Counted from the stretch's first letter, positions 27,278 to 35,467 are shown. The stretch is 51,872 nt of DNA from an uncultured Granulosicoccaceae bacterium (GCA_937951215.1 CALFCE010000154.1:1-51872), one strand, 5' to 3'. Made by a program: numbers and translations. Notes: a model not told the origin generated them from the letters alone.

Positions 27278-28040
27278 ACCCTTTTATATCGTCATACCGG
27301 CGCGTTTTGCATCCACCCGATTCCCGGGGAAACCTCTGGTCACGTTATGTGGCAAGGCAATGTTGGCACATGCTTATGATCGCGCCCTGGCCAGCAATGC
27401 CACTGAAACGATCATTGCAACTGACGATCAACGCATTGCCGACTATTGTGATCAACATAAACTGCCCTATCTTCCGACTTCGGCCGAACATGAATCGGGC
27501 ACTGATCGAATATCAGAAGTTGCGATGCTACATTCATGGGAAGACGACGCTGTGGTGGTGGGCCTGCAGTGTGATGAGCCTGCGACGCCACCTTCCATCA
27601 TTAATCAGGTGGCCGGGAATCTCGAACAAAACCCGGATGCTGATATTGCAACGCTTTGTAGTCGTATTGAGTTAAAAGAGGAATATCTGGATACGAACAG
27701 GGTCAAGGTTGTTACCGACAATCGGGGTTTTGCGCTTTACTTCAGTCGTGCACCGATTCCGTTCCGGCGTGATGCAGCGTCAGGTGAAGACGGAGATTTC
27801 CCCCGCTCCTATGTGCATATTGGTATGTATGCTTACAGGGTCTCTTTTCTTCGACAGTTTCAGGCTCTGCAACCTTCCTACTATGAGAGTGAAGAAAAGC
27901 TTGAGCAACTCAGAGCTCTGTCAAACGGGTTTCGGATCCATGTAGACATTGCCGTTGATGTGCCCTCGCACGGGGTTGATCATCCGGATGATGTTGCGGG
28001 CGCCGAGCTGGCGTTAAATCGTTTGATTCGTGAGACGTGA
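27270..28040 (+). CDS. kdsB: CMP-KDO synthetase KdsB
   Basis: A 256-residue cytidylyltransferase that activates KDO for lipopolysaccharide. The nucleotide motif is VIPARFASTRFPGKPL at the N-terminus; EHESGTDRISE and VGLQCDEPATPP follow. I chose ATG 27270, overlapping lpxK by 8 bp; the upstream frame is inside lpxK. It ends the exbB-to-kdsB operon. The small ycaR gene found between lpxK and kdsB in enterics is absent. Confidence 0.95.
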   Translation: MNKPFYIVIPARFASTRFPGKPLVTLCGKAMLAHAYDRALASNATETIIATDDQRIADYCDQHKLPYLPTSAEHESGTDRISEVAMLHSWEDDAVVVGLQCDEPATPPSIINQVAGNLEQNPDADIATLCSRIELKEEYLDTNRVKVVTDNRGFALYFSRAPIPFRRDAASGEDGDFPRSYVHIGMYAYRVSFLRQFQALQPSYYESEEKLEQLRALSNGFRIHVDIAVDVPSHGVDHPDDVAGAELALNRLIRET

Positions 28041-28153
28041 CGCTCCCCAAGCGTCGGATAACAGTGAAAGCGGCTTGAAAGGTTTATTGCTCGAGTGTCG
28101 CCAGACAATGCTCTACATACAATGCTTAAAGTGATTCGGAATTATTGATTGCC

Positions 28154-28747
28154 ATGAAAAAAGAATGGAAATTAAATCAACGTGAAGAAATCTATGACGG
28201 TTTCTACAAGTTGAGCCGCATGCATTTCCAGCACACGCTCTTTAAGGGAGGATGGAGTGAGTCCATCGACAGGGAGCTGCTTGAACGCGGTAATGTAGCT
28301 GCACTGTTGCCCTATGACCCTGCCACCGATACGGTCGTGCTGGTGGAGCAGTTTCGTGTGGGTTCAGCTGCCAACGGTAACCCCTGGTTGACTGAAGTGA
28401 TCGCCGGCATGGTGGAGCCAGGAGAATCACCTGATGAAATGGTCCGCCGGGAAGCCCGGGAGGAAGCAGGACTTGAAGTGGCAGAACTTCTACCGGTATG
28501 TCAGTACTATTCAAGTCCCGGCAGTTCAACGGAACAAGTGTTTATTTATGCTAGCTTGCTCGATCTGTCCCAGGCAGGCGGGCTTTATGGTCTTGAGGAA
28601 GAAGGTGAAGATATCCGCGTGGTTAAAGTATCAGCCCCCGAAGCCATAGAGCTGCTTGACAGTGGAGTCATCTGCAATGCGCTATCGGTTATTGCCATGC
28701 AATGGTTCAAACTCAATCATGCTTCCTTGTCTGCGCGAGCTTTATAA
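28154..28747 (+). CDS. nudF: ADP-ribose pyrophosphatase (Nudix, NudF-like)
   Basis: A 197-residue Nudix hydrolase. The Nudix box is complete: GMVEPGESPDEMVRREAREE followed by AGL. The N-terminal beta region and the PVCQYYSSPGSSTEQVFIY segment are typical of ADP-ribose pyrophosphatases. I chose ATG 28154. It probably hydrolyses ADP-ribose to AMP and ribose-5-phosphate. The gene lies between kdsB and a CaCA antiporter in the same direction. Confidence 0.88.
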   Translation: MKKEWKLNQREEIYDGFYKLSRMHFQHTLFKGGWSESIDRELLERGNVAALLPYDPATDTVVLVEQFRVGSAANGNPWLTEVIAGMVEPGESPDEMVRREAREEAGLEVAELLPVCQYYSSPGSSTEQVFIYASLLDLSQAGGLYGLEEEGEDIRVVKVSAPEAIELLDSGVICNALSVIAMQWFKLNHASLSARAL

Positions 28748-28782
28748 CGATCAACTTTTTCTGATTTTACGGATAGTGTCGC

Positions 28783-29727
28783 ATGGATCCACTTCTCACC
28801 TTTGTACTGACTCTGCTGGGTGGTTTTGTACTGCTCTTTCTGGGCGGACGCTGGTTGGTTGACGGTGCGACGGCTGTTGCCACATCGCTTGGATTGTCAC
28901 GCGTTTTTGTGGGTTTGGTATTGGTCGGTATTGGTACCAGCGCACCGGAATTGGCCTTCGGTATAGGAGCTGCTCTTACCGATCACGGAGATCTGGTGGC
29001 GGGTAATGTACTGGGATCCAACATCGTGAATATCGGTCTTGCCTGGGGGCTGGCAATTTTGATCAGGCGCATGCCGGCTGAAACCAATATCCCGAAAGTC
29101 GATGCACTCATCTTAATGTTAGTCACCGCTTTCGCTGTGTGGTGTGTGGCTGATGGCAGTGTATCGAGATTGGAGGGAGGCCTGCTTTTGTCTGCTGCAA
29201 TCGGCACCATTGCGTTGTCGTTCTGGCGAGAACGATCTTCCCCTGCAACGGCCGACTCCGCCGATGGTTCTGATTCTCCAGCAAAGAGGTCCATGCTGCC
29301 AGCAGCGCTCAAAGTGATTGCCGGATTGGTTTCTCTGGTTCTGGGTGCCGACCTGCTGGTCAAAGGGGCAGTAGGTATGGCGGGTATTCTGGGTGTCTCC
29401 GAAGCTGTGATAGCGCTGACAGTGACTGCAGTTGGCACCGGTATACCTGAGCTTGTCGTCACTGCGATGGCTGCCTACCGTCGTGAGTTCGAGTTGGCTG
29501 TTGGCAACGTTATTGGGTCCAATATCATGAATTTGGGATTGGTGCTGGGTATGAGCTCTCTGGTGACGCCCTTACAGGGTATAACGCTGGGACTGGTGCC
29601 GTTTGCTGCAGTTGTATTGTTTACAGCTGTCTTTCTCGTCTTGCTCCGCCTTAAACTCATGAGCAGGATCGCCGGCGCCGGGTTGTTGCTGGCATATCTG
29701 GCCTACACAATACTGGCGGTGATGTAG
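28783..29727 (+). CDS. Calcium/sodium antiporter, CaCA family (YrbG-like)
   Basis: A 314-residue membrane protein with ten or so helices in two inverted repeats. The alpha-repeat motifs are VGLVLVGIGTSAPELAFG with LGSNIVNIGLAWG, and TVTAVGTGIPELVVTAM with IGSNIMNLGLVLG. The repeated GT(S/G)xPEL and GSNIxN are diagnostic. It exchanges cations, probably Ca2+ for Na+ or H+, across the inner membrane. It ends 9 bp before the convergent GGDEF gene. Confidence 0.93.
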   Translation: MDPLLTFVLTLLGGFVLLFLGGRWLVDGATAVATSLGLSRVFVGLVLVGIGTSAPELAFGIGAALTDHGDLVAGNVLGSNIVNIGLAWGLAILIRRMPAETNIPKVDALILMLVTAFAVWCVADGSVSRLEGGLLLSAAIGTIALSFWRERSSPATADSADGSDSPAKRSMLPAALKVIAGLVSLVLGADLLVKGAVGMAGILGVSEAVIALTVTAVGTGIPELVVTAMAAYRREFELAVGNVIGSNIMNLGLVLGMSSLVTPLQGITLGLVPFAAVVLFTAVFLVLLRLKLMSRIAGAGLLLAYLAYTILAVM

Positions 29728-29736
29728 AGCTTACTT

Positions 29737-32094
29737 TTACCTGTCGTTGGAAGCGGAGCGGGGTGGGTCGAGCCAGTCAAGCGAAGTGTCGTCATCGGTC
29801 TCGTGTGAAGGTGGGTTTTCGCCACTTGGTTTAACCAGTGCAATTGGGCTTCTGGCGTGTTTTGGACGCTCTTCGATATATTTGACCAGCCTGTTCTTGC
29901 CTGCTTTCTTTGCCCGGTACATCGCGGTATCTGCCTGTCGTGTCAACACGTCAGTATCACAACAATCCTTCGATGAAATTGCGTAACCCACACTGGCTGA
30001 AATAGTGTGGTCTCCATCATTCAGTGTCATGGGTTTTGCCAGCCGATGCAGAACCTCCTGGCCTACATCTTCAGCCAGTTGCTCATTGTCTGAAAGACGC
30101 AGGGTAAGGGTGAATTCGTCCCCACCCAGGCGAAAAGCGGTCATACCAACGTTACGGTATTTCGAAGTCAGAGTGTTAAGGCTGGAAGCCACTTGGCACA
30201 ACATCTGATCACCTGCAGCGTGGCCGAGCAGATCGTTAATGCCCTTGAACCCATCCAAATCAATAAAGAACAAGCAAACCCTGTCTTTCGTATTCAGTGA
30301 TTCATCCAATAATTTTTGCAGAGACCATTGAAAGCTCAACCGATTACCCAACCCCGTCACGGCGTCATATCGTGCCAGTTGCGTCAGTTCTGCATTGGCG
30401 AGTCTCAAGTTTTCACTTTTGTCCTGTAGCGACTGCATCAAAAATTGATTTCTCATCGCGTTCCCGAGACACATAGCGGTAACCCGAAGTTCCACTGTCT
30501 CCAGTTCTGCAGGATCAAGCAGGAAATAACCGAAGAGCCTGTCACCAGCGACGATGGGTGTGAGGATCAGAAGCCCTTGCGAGAGTTCCTGATCTAATTC
30601 AGGAGGTAGCAAGTTTTGGGTCTGGAAGGGTTGGCTGGAAATTTTGTTCACCTTGCCGTCGTGATAGGCATGAAGCAACCTTGCAGCGGGACCGGGTTGT
30701 TGCATTGGTGAGTCAAACCCTATCAGGAAAAAGCGTTTTGGCTGGACACTCTCCAACCACATATGTACCGTGCTGACCACATCGGCAGTATTGGTGCAGC
30801 TACTGATTTGCAGCTGAAGATCGCTTTGTGCCTTGTGCATCCGTCTTACCTGAAACTCTCTTTCAAGTTTGAGCGATAAAATTTTCTCCTTAAGCTGTGC
30901 AACACAAATCAGCAGTTCGGTCGGCACCAAAGCATCGTTCTCTGTCTGCATGTTCATGCAAAGAGTGTGTAGAGTGTGTGTCAGGCTGCTCCAGGCGTGA
31001 AGGCTTGCCGGTCTCAAGGTCTGAAACGCCTGTTCTGCCAGCACATTGCAAAATTCCAAACCGTTGTCCTTGTGGATGTTTGCTGCCAGATCCAGAAGCA
31101 TTTGTTTGGCTGACGGGCAGGGCAGATCCATCGCTTGCAGAGCTTCGGTAATTGAATCTGCCAGCGAGCCGGGAGCATATGATGTCTGTTTATTGGGCCC
31201 CCGATGATCGCTTGTGCTCGATCCTCGTATAACCAATTCCGAGCTGACCTTCTGCGTGAATTGATGCTGGTTGGCAGCGGGATGGTTGGACACAATCAGA
31301 TCATGCAGCCAATTCACTGACAGGTCGACCATCTCGATGAGCGGTTGGCGCACGGTGGTCAATGCGGGAGAAAATCGAGTGGCTTCCTCTGTATCATCGA
31401 AACCGGTAACTGTGATGTCATGAGGGATTTCCAGGCCGTGGGCTGCCGCTGCTCTGGCTGTACCCAGTGCCATTGCATCGTTTGCAGCGACAATGGCATC
31501 AATTGAATCTCCGCGTTGATCCAGCAGCTTTGAGACTGCTTGATAGGCGATCGTTGAATCGTAGTCACCAGTGACAAAGAGTGATTCGTCTACAGTCCGG
31601 TTGGCACTGGCAAGAGCCTGTCTGAATATGGTCTCTCTCTGTTGAGAATAAGGGTCATTTAGCAACCCCCGAACAAACACAAAGTTCTGTACAGCGGGGT
31701 CTTCGGTCAGATGATTCATCAGTTTCCACATCGCCGGGGCATCATCAACAATTACGCTGGGTACGTTTGGGACTTCAAGACCGAAGCAGACTTTGGGAGC
31801 AGGAAAGGTATCGATAAAGTCGACAACCTCCTGCCCGGATACTTTTCCAGCGACCGTGCCGGCAAGAATGATTGTTCCGACGATGTTCTGGTGGGTGGAC
31901 AAACGGTAGATGGAATTGGAAACCGACTTGGCATTGGTCTTGTCGCTTGCAGGACTGAGATCGTCGCCAGTCAGGCAAAGGCATCCGTATCCCAATTGGG
32001 CACAGCGTGCTGCAATCAAGTCGATTAAATATTTCTGGTAGTCGGTGTAGCCTTCAGTGACTACCGCAATGACGTTGTTGCCAACAGAGATCAC
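29737..32094 (-). CDS. LacI-type sensor domain fused to GGDEF (diguanylate cyclase)
   Basis: A 785-residue cytosolic-looking protein. Residues about 6-295 match the sugar-binding domain of LacI regulators (NVIAVVTEGYTDYQ, DAIVAANDAMALGTARAA, ITVTGFDDTEEATRF), but there is no helix-turn-helix or signal peptide. A helical/GAF-like centre is followed by a coiled region, then a GGDEF domain from about residue 575 (DAVTGLGNRLSF, RLGGDEFTLTL near 655). The active motif is intact. The residues at the usual inhibitory RxxD site are not R and D, so product inhibition is probably lost. The start is GTG 32094. It likely makes c-di-GMP in response to a small intracellular ligand. Confidence 0.87.
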   Translation of the reverse strand: MISVGNNVIAVVTEGYTDYQKYLIDLIAARCAQLGYGCLCLTGDDLSPASDKTNAKSVSNSIYRLSTHQNIVGTIILAGTVAGKVSGQEVVDFIDTFPAPKVCFGLEVPNVPSVIVDDAPAMWKLMNHLTEDPAVQNFVFVRGLLNDPYSQQRETIFRQALASANRTVDESLFVTGDYDSTIAYQAVSKLLDQRGDSIDAIVAANDAMALGTARAAAAHGLEIPHDITVTGFDDTEEATRFSPALTTVRQPLIEMVDLSVNWLHDLIVSNHPAANQHQFTQKVSSELVIRGSSTSDHRGPNKQTSYAPGSLADSITEALQAMDLPCPSAKQMLLDLAANIHKDNGLEFCNVLAEQAFQTLRPASLHAWSSLTHTLHTLCMNMQTENDALVPTELLICVAQLKEKILSLKLEREFQVRRMHKAQSDLQLQISSCTNTADVVSTVHMWLESVQPKRFFLIGFDSPMQQPGPAARLLHAYHDGKVNKISSQPFQTQNLLPPELDQELSQGLLILTPIVAGDRLFGYFLLDPAELETVELRVTAMCLGNAMRNQFLMQSLQDKSENLRLANAELTQLARYDAVTGLGNRLSFQWSLQKLLDESLNTKDRVCLFFIDLDGFKGINDLLGHAAGDQMLCQVASSLNTLTSKYRNVGMTAFRLGGDEFTLTLRLSDNEQLAEDVGQEVLHRLAKPMTLNDGDHTISASVGYAISSKDCCDTDVLTRQADTAMYRAKKAGKNRLVKYIEERPKHARSPIALVKPSGENPPSHETDDDTSLDWLDPPRSASNDR

Positions 32095-32259
32095 TGTCCG
32101 TGTGCAGCCTTTTTTACAAATGATACGAGGGGTAGCAGGTTATCGGCCAATTCCTCGTGAAATTAAACAGCTGCAAAAAATGTGACGGGTGTCACCTTTT
32201 TTTGCTTTAAAAGAGGGCAGATAGTGGCTTTTTCGTTGGGCTTTTTTCTATTGCCCTTG

Positions 32260-32303
32260 TTTTATTTCCATATTTCTATAAAAATAGAAATATGGAAATA
32301 AAA
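32260..32303. promoter_or_regulatory. Perfect 20-4-20 bp palindrome at the ArsR start
   Basis: Left arm 32260-32279 (TTTTATTTCC then ATATTTCTAT) and right arm 32284-32303 are exact reverse complements around AAAA. A TATAAA at 32277-32282 could be the -10 box, which would place the start of transcription at about 32289, next to the ArsR ATG at 32292. The palindrome is probably the autoregulatory operator. An RNA hairpin is less likely if the message is leaderless. Confidence 0.75.
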
Positions 32304-32636
32304 TCAAAGCCACACTCAACAGCCAAATCCCTCAACGTGACTGAGGCTGCCACCGCTTTTTCTGCGCTGGGCTCCGAGCAGCGACTGGAAATCTTGAGCG
32401 CTCTGGTACGAGCCGGACCGACCGGACTGTCCATGGGAACTCTCGGAGAAAGGTCCGGCGTCACCGGATCGACGCTGACCCATCATTTAAAAATATTGCA
32501 CGCAGCTGGCTTGTGCGATCAAACCAAACAAGGAAGATCAATTGTCTGTGCGGCTGTTGCTTATGAAATGGTTGGAGGCCTTTCCCATTATCTATTGCAA
32601 CACTGCTGTGCCGACGCCGAGGAGATGAACCAATGA
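32292..32636 (+). CDS. ArsR-family transcriptional regulator
   Basis: A 114-residue winged-helix repressor: SALGSEQRLEILSALV, then LGERSGVTGSTLTHHLKILHAAGL, a normal ArsR recognition region. The ATG lies inside the 44-bp palindrome and has no ribosome site, so it may be translated from a leaderless message. Potential metal or oxyanion ligands are a C-terminal CC pair (105-106) and single cysteines in AAGLCDQ and SIVCAAV. The E. coli-type CVCDLC site is absent. The stop overlaps the permease start by 4 bp, so they are co-regulated. Confidence 0.88.
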   Translation: MEIKSKPHSTAKSLNVTEAATAFSALGSEQRLEILSALVRAGPTGLSMGTLGERSGVTGSTLTHHLKILHAAGLCDQTKQGRSIVCAAVAYEMVGGLSHYLLQHCCADAEEMNQ

Positions 32637-33691
32637 CGAGCCTGAACTTGACCGGCTCCTTGTTGTGGCCACATCTCAAATCAGCGCTGAATCGATTGGA
32701 TCGAGTTTGGGTTTTGTTCGGCGCAGTGTTATTGGTTATGGCCATAGCTGTACCATCTGACTGGCCCGGTATTGTTTCGTCGATTTTTCGAAATCTCTCG
32801 CACACTGCGATCTTTATTATTATTGCCGTCTTGCTGATCGGTTTTCTACGTGCTTCTGGCGCTGAAGCCACTGTTGCCAAGGCGTTCCAGGGTCGTGAAA
32901 CTCGCATGATCTTCCTGGCGGCTTTGGTGGGTGGGTTGGCGCCTTTTTGTTCGTGTGAAGTGATCCCGTTTATCGCCGCTTTACTGGCCATGGGTACACC
33001 ACTCTCCGCAGTTATGGCGTTCTGGTTGTCATCACCGATTATGGACCCTCCGATGTTTGTGATTACTGCCAGTGCGCTCGGGCTGGACTTTGCCATCGCT
33101 AAAACAATGGCTGCCGTGGCTTTCGGTTTGTTTGGAGGATTTGTCACCCTGTTGCTGGCAAGAACAGCTTATTTCGCACAACCGTTGCGTGAAAAGCTGC
33201 AGTCGGGATGCGGAGCTTGCTGTGGGCCTGCTGGCACCAGTCCGTTTGAGGGGCAAGTGATCTGGAAATTCTGGAGAGTACCTGACAGGCTGGCATTGTT
33301 TTATACCACTATCGCCAGCAACGGCCTGTTTCTTCTCAAGTGGATGGCTCTTGCCTATTTGCTTGAAGCACTGATGATTCGCTATGTACCGGCGCAATGG
33401 ATAAGTGCTGCATTAGGTGGAAGCGGATTTCAGCCAATAGCACTGGGCACCCTGCTGGGTGGGCCGGCCTATCTGAACGGGTATGCTGCGGTGCCACTGG
33501 TCAGCGGTATGTTGGAGCAGGGTATGAGCCAGGGTGCCGCGATGTCGTTTGTATTGGCGGGAAGTGTTACCTGTATCCCGGCTGCAATAGCGGTTTGGGC
33601 ACTGGTAAAGCCACGAGTGTTTCTGGCTTATGTGTTTCTTGCCCTCAGTGGATCGTTTGTTGCCGGATCGATCTGGGCTGCTTATCAATAG
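32633..33691 (+). CDS. COG0701 (DUF318) permease, ArsP/YraQ-like
   Basis: A 352-residue membrane protein with about eight to ten helices. The family signature is PFCSCEVIPFIAALLAMGTPLS with SSPIMDPPMF, and a second half-motif is LGGPAYLNGYAAVPL. A central cytoplasmic loop near residue 192-198 carries CGACC, a possible soft-metal or arsenic site. ArsP proteins of this family export organoarsenicals; other members have unknown cargo. The upstream ArsR-type gene supports a metalloid or thiol-reactive substrate, but that is inference. Confidence 0.88.
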   Translation: MTSLNLTGSLLWPHLKSALNRLDRVWVLFGAVLLVMAIAVPSDWPGIVSSIFRNLSHTAIFIIIAVLLIGFLRASGAEATVAKAFQGRETRMIFLAALVGGLAPFCSCEVIPFIAALLAMGTPLSAVMAFWLSSPIMDPPMFVITASALGLDFAIAKTMAAVAFGLFGGFVTLLLARTAYFAQPLREKLQSGCGACCGPAGTSPFEGQVIWKFWRVPDRLALFYTTIASNGLFLLKWMALAYLLEALMIRYVPAQWISAALGGSGFQPIALGTLLGGPAYLNGYAAVPLVSGMLEQGMSQGAAMSFVLAGSVTCIPAAIAVWALVKPRVFLAYVFLALSGSFVAGSIWAAYQ

Positions 33692-33757
33692 TGGCATTAG
33701 CATTGCGTGACACACAATCGCCTCAAGTTGGATATCGCCTGGAATTCTAGTGGTTTG

Positions 33758-33791
33758 AACACCAGCCGTGCATTGCTGCACGGCTGGTGTT
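33758..33791. terminator. 15-bp perfect stem after the permease gene
   Basis: Stem AACACCAGCCGTGCA / TGCACGGCTGGTGTT with loop TTGC, 66 bp after the permease stop. There is no U-run on either side, so it is a candidate terminator or processing signal. It precedes the hairpin cluster. Confidence 0.6.
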
Positions 33792-33799
33792 AATGCATG

Positions 33800-33843
33800 T
33801 TCCGACTCTGAAAAATCCAGGATGGATTTATTCAGAGGTAGAT
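33800..33843 (+). repeat. 44-bp hairpin repeat, copy 1
   Basis: An exact 44-bp sequence also found at 33922-33965. It folds as CTCTGAA-AAATCC / GGATTT-A-TTCAGAG with the loop AGGAT. The stem is 13 bp with one bulged A. Confidence 0.9.
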
Positions 33844-33921
33844 ATTTGGCACAAGGATGTGCCAACAAATAGAGTGTGTTTTCACTCTATTTGGAGGAAA
33901 TTGTAAACCACGCTTTTCAAT

Positions 33922-33965
33922 TTCCGACTCTGAAAAATCCAGGATGGATTTATTCAGAGGTAGAT
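33922..33965 (+). repeat. 44-bp hairpin repeat, copy 2
   Basis: Identical to copy 1, 122 bp further on. Its last base is the first base of the VOC gene's stop triplet on the plus strand, so it could also serve as the VOC terminator on the minus strand. Confidence 0.9.
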
Positions 33966-34333
33966 TAAGTCATGTGATAAAAGCACAACTTGTTGCCATC
34001 AGGGTCCTTGACATAAGCCCCGTAAAAGAAATCAGCGCGCTGGCCCGGTGCGCCTTCATCGCTAGCTCCCAATTCCATCGCCTTGTCATAAAGCTCTTTC
34101 GCGCCATCAGTCGAGCCACCGGGTATGGCAACCATTTGGCCGTTTCCACAGCTTTGTGCGCCACCATCAGCTGGTGTACAAATGGCAAGCATGGCACCAC
34201 CGGCCTCAGTCCCATAGAATTTTATTCGATCCAGTGACATCATTTGCTTGCCATCCACCAGTGCCAATAATGAGTCATAGAATGCTACGGCCTTGTCGAG
34301 ATTTCGGGTTCCAATTGTTGCGTATCCGATCAT
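33965..34333 (-). CDS. VOC-family (glyoxalase-like) protein
   Basis: A 122-residue vicinal-oxygen-chelate protein: IGYATIGTRNLDKAVAFYDSLL at the start and FFYGAYVKDPDGNKLCFYH at the end are standard. It could be a glyoxalase, dioxygenase or resistance protein; the active site is not assignable. A good AGGA ribosome site precedes the ATG at 34333. A CTATC-N4-GATAG palindrome about 95 bp upstream suggests control by the nearby TetR protein. Confidence 0.88.
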   Translation of the reverse strand: MIGYATIGTRNLDKAVAFYDSLLALVDGKQMMSLDRIKFYGTEAGGAMLAICTPADGGAQSCGNGQMVAIPGGSTDGAKELYDKAMELGASDEGAPGQRADFFYGAYVKDPDGNKLCFYHMT

Positions 34334-34427
34334 GATATTTCCTTTGTTGAGTTAATTTAACGGTTGGTGCAAAAGCCAACTCAGTCGTTTGATAACGCAC
34401 TTATTGGCTCAATTCAAAATTCAATAT

Positions 34428-34441
34428 CTATCGATAGATAG
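34428..34441. promoter_or_regulatory. CTATC-GATA-GATAG palindrome before VOC gene
   Basis: A 14-bp inverted repeat with the same half sites and spacing as the one at 35326-35339. It is a likely TetR-family operator for the VOC gene. Confidence 0.6.
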
Positions 34442-34551
34442 ATTTTTTGAGCAAAAGGACAAGTAACGATCATCCTCTTGGTGACTTGGTTGATTTTAAG
34501 ATGGGGCCGTGACCAGTTCGGCTATGATGCCGACTGTGACACGACTATCTT

Positions 34552-35214
34552 TTACAGCCCCTTCAAATGACCTGTCTTGATCCAGACCACTGCGCCCTCA
34601 GCACCCACACGGGCGGCAAGAGTCGTATTAACAGGTGATCGGAGCCAGGAATGTTTGCTTAGTGTTTCTCCACTTTCGGTCAATGTTCCGTCCAGAACGA
34701 AGAGTTCAGCTCCACCTGTGGCATCAACCTCTATGGAACTGCCGGCATCCCAGCGCTCCAGTCGAACGTCTTCGTATTGATCTTTGTAAAGTGGGGAAAC
34801 ATTGGCCCCTTCGCGATCTCGATCCGGGATAGCACCCAACTTGTCCAGATTAGCGTGCACGAAAGTGCGATCATCCGGTTGAAACTGCCACAATTTGACG
34901 AAAATAGTGCACCCGTCGTCCGAGCCGGGAGTATGTTTTGATTGTGGAGGGTTTCGGATATAGCTGCCGACTGGCCAATCACCGTAATCATCCTGAAACA
35001 CCCCATCCAGCACGATAAACTCTTCGCCTCCCGTGTGTACATGAGAAGAGAATTTACTGCCGGGAGCATATCTGACAATCGTGGTGACACGTTCGTCATC
35101 GGTATCTACACGATCAAGGCGTCTTCTGGTAACGCCAGGCATTGGAGAGTCTTCCCACGGGATATCCGCACTGTGTAGTACGACTCTTTTTGTAAAATCA
35201 GCGTTTAAATCCAA
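34552..35214 (-). CDS. Double-cupin protein, ChrR-like
   Basis: A 220-residue protein with two cupin folds. The first has SSHVHTGGEEFIVLDGVF and later SKHTPGSDDGC, giving His/Glu metal ligands as in the cupin of ChrR anti-sigma factors. The second (GGAELFVLDGTLTESGE) lacks the histidines and is probably structural. No anti-sigma or zinc N-terminal domain is present, so it is not ChrR itself. The start is TTG 35214 with GGAG upstream. A promoter with a TetR-type operator in its spacer lies about 100 bp upstream. Confidence 0.82.
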   Translation of the reverse strand: MDLNADFTKRVVLHSADIPWEDSPMPGVTRRRLDRVDTDDERVTTIVRYAPGSKFSSHVHTGGEEFIVLDGVFQDDYGDWPVGSYIRNPPQSKHTPGSDDGCTIFVKLWQFQPDDRTFVHANLDKLGAIPDRDREGANVSPLYKDQYEDVRLERWDAGSSIEVDATGGAELFVLDGTLTESGETLSKHSWLRSPVNTTLAARVGAEGAVVWIKTGHLKGL

Positions 35215-35314
35215 AACGTATCTCCGTATTTGCGCAAGTCGTTGACAAGTTTCCAGTCGTAAATACCCATGCTCAAATCCATGCAGCTTCCGATGGTATC
35301 GACCTGGAGTACCA

Positions 35315-35343
35315 AGTATAGTTACCTATCAGTAGATAGGCAA
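35315..35343 (-). promoter_or_regulatory. Cupin promoter with TetR-type operator in the spacer
   Basis: On the minus strand: -35 TTGCCT (35343-35338), exactly 17 bp, then -10 TATACT (35320-35315). The palindrome CCTATCAGTAGATAGG (35325-35340) fills the spacer and the edge of the -35. A bound dimer would block polymerase, so this is a repressible promoter. Confidence 0.7.
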
Positions 35344-35467
35344 GTGGCAAAAGAGTTCAACAGATCGTCGACATTTTGATCTTTCGTGCAATATTCGCAA
35401 TTTTTTGTGAAGGTAGTCCACGTCGGTCCTTCGGGGGCTGGTGGTCAGCTTTTTGGAGCAAAGCCAG

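Larger units (their letters stand above)
33800..33965 (+). ncRNA. Candidate structured RNA or REP-like hairpin cluster
   Basis: Four strong hairpins follow each other: repeat copy 1 (loop AGGAT); TTGGCAC-AAGGAT-GTGCCAA at 33846-33865; an 11-bp stem CAAATAGAGTG / CACTCTATTTG at 33866-33893; and repeat copy 2. GGAGGAAATTG at 33893-33903 can also pair with CAATTTCC at 33918-33925. Three loops expose GGA on the plus strand, and ACAAGGATGT matches the known CsrA/RsmA binding consensus. This resembles a CsrA-sequestering RNA, but I see no clear promoter or U-run. A family of intergenic repeats is an equal alternative. Confidence 0.4.
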
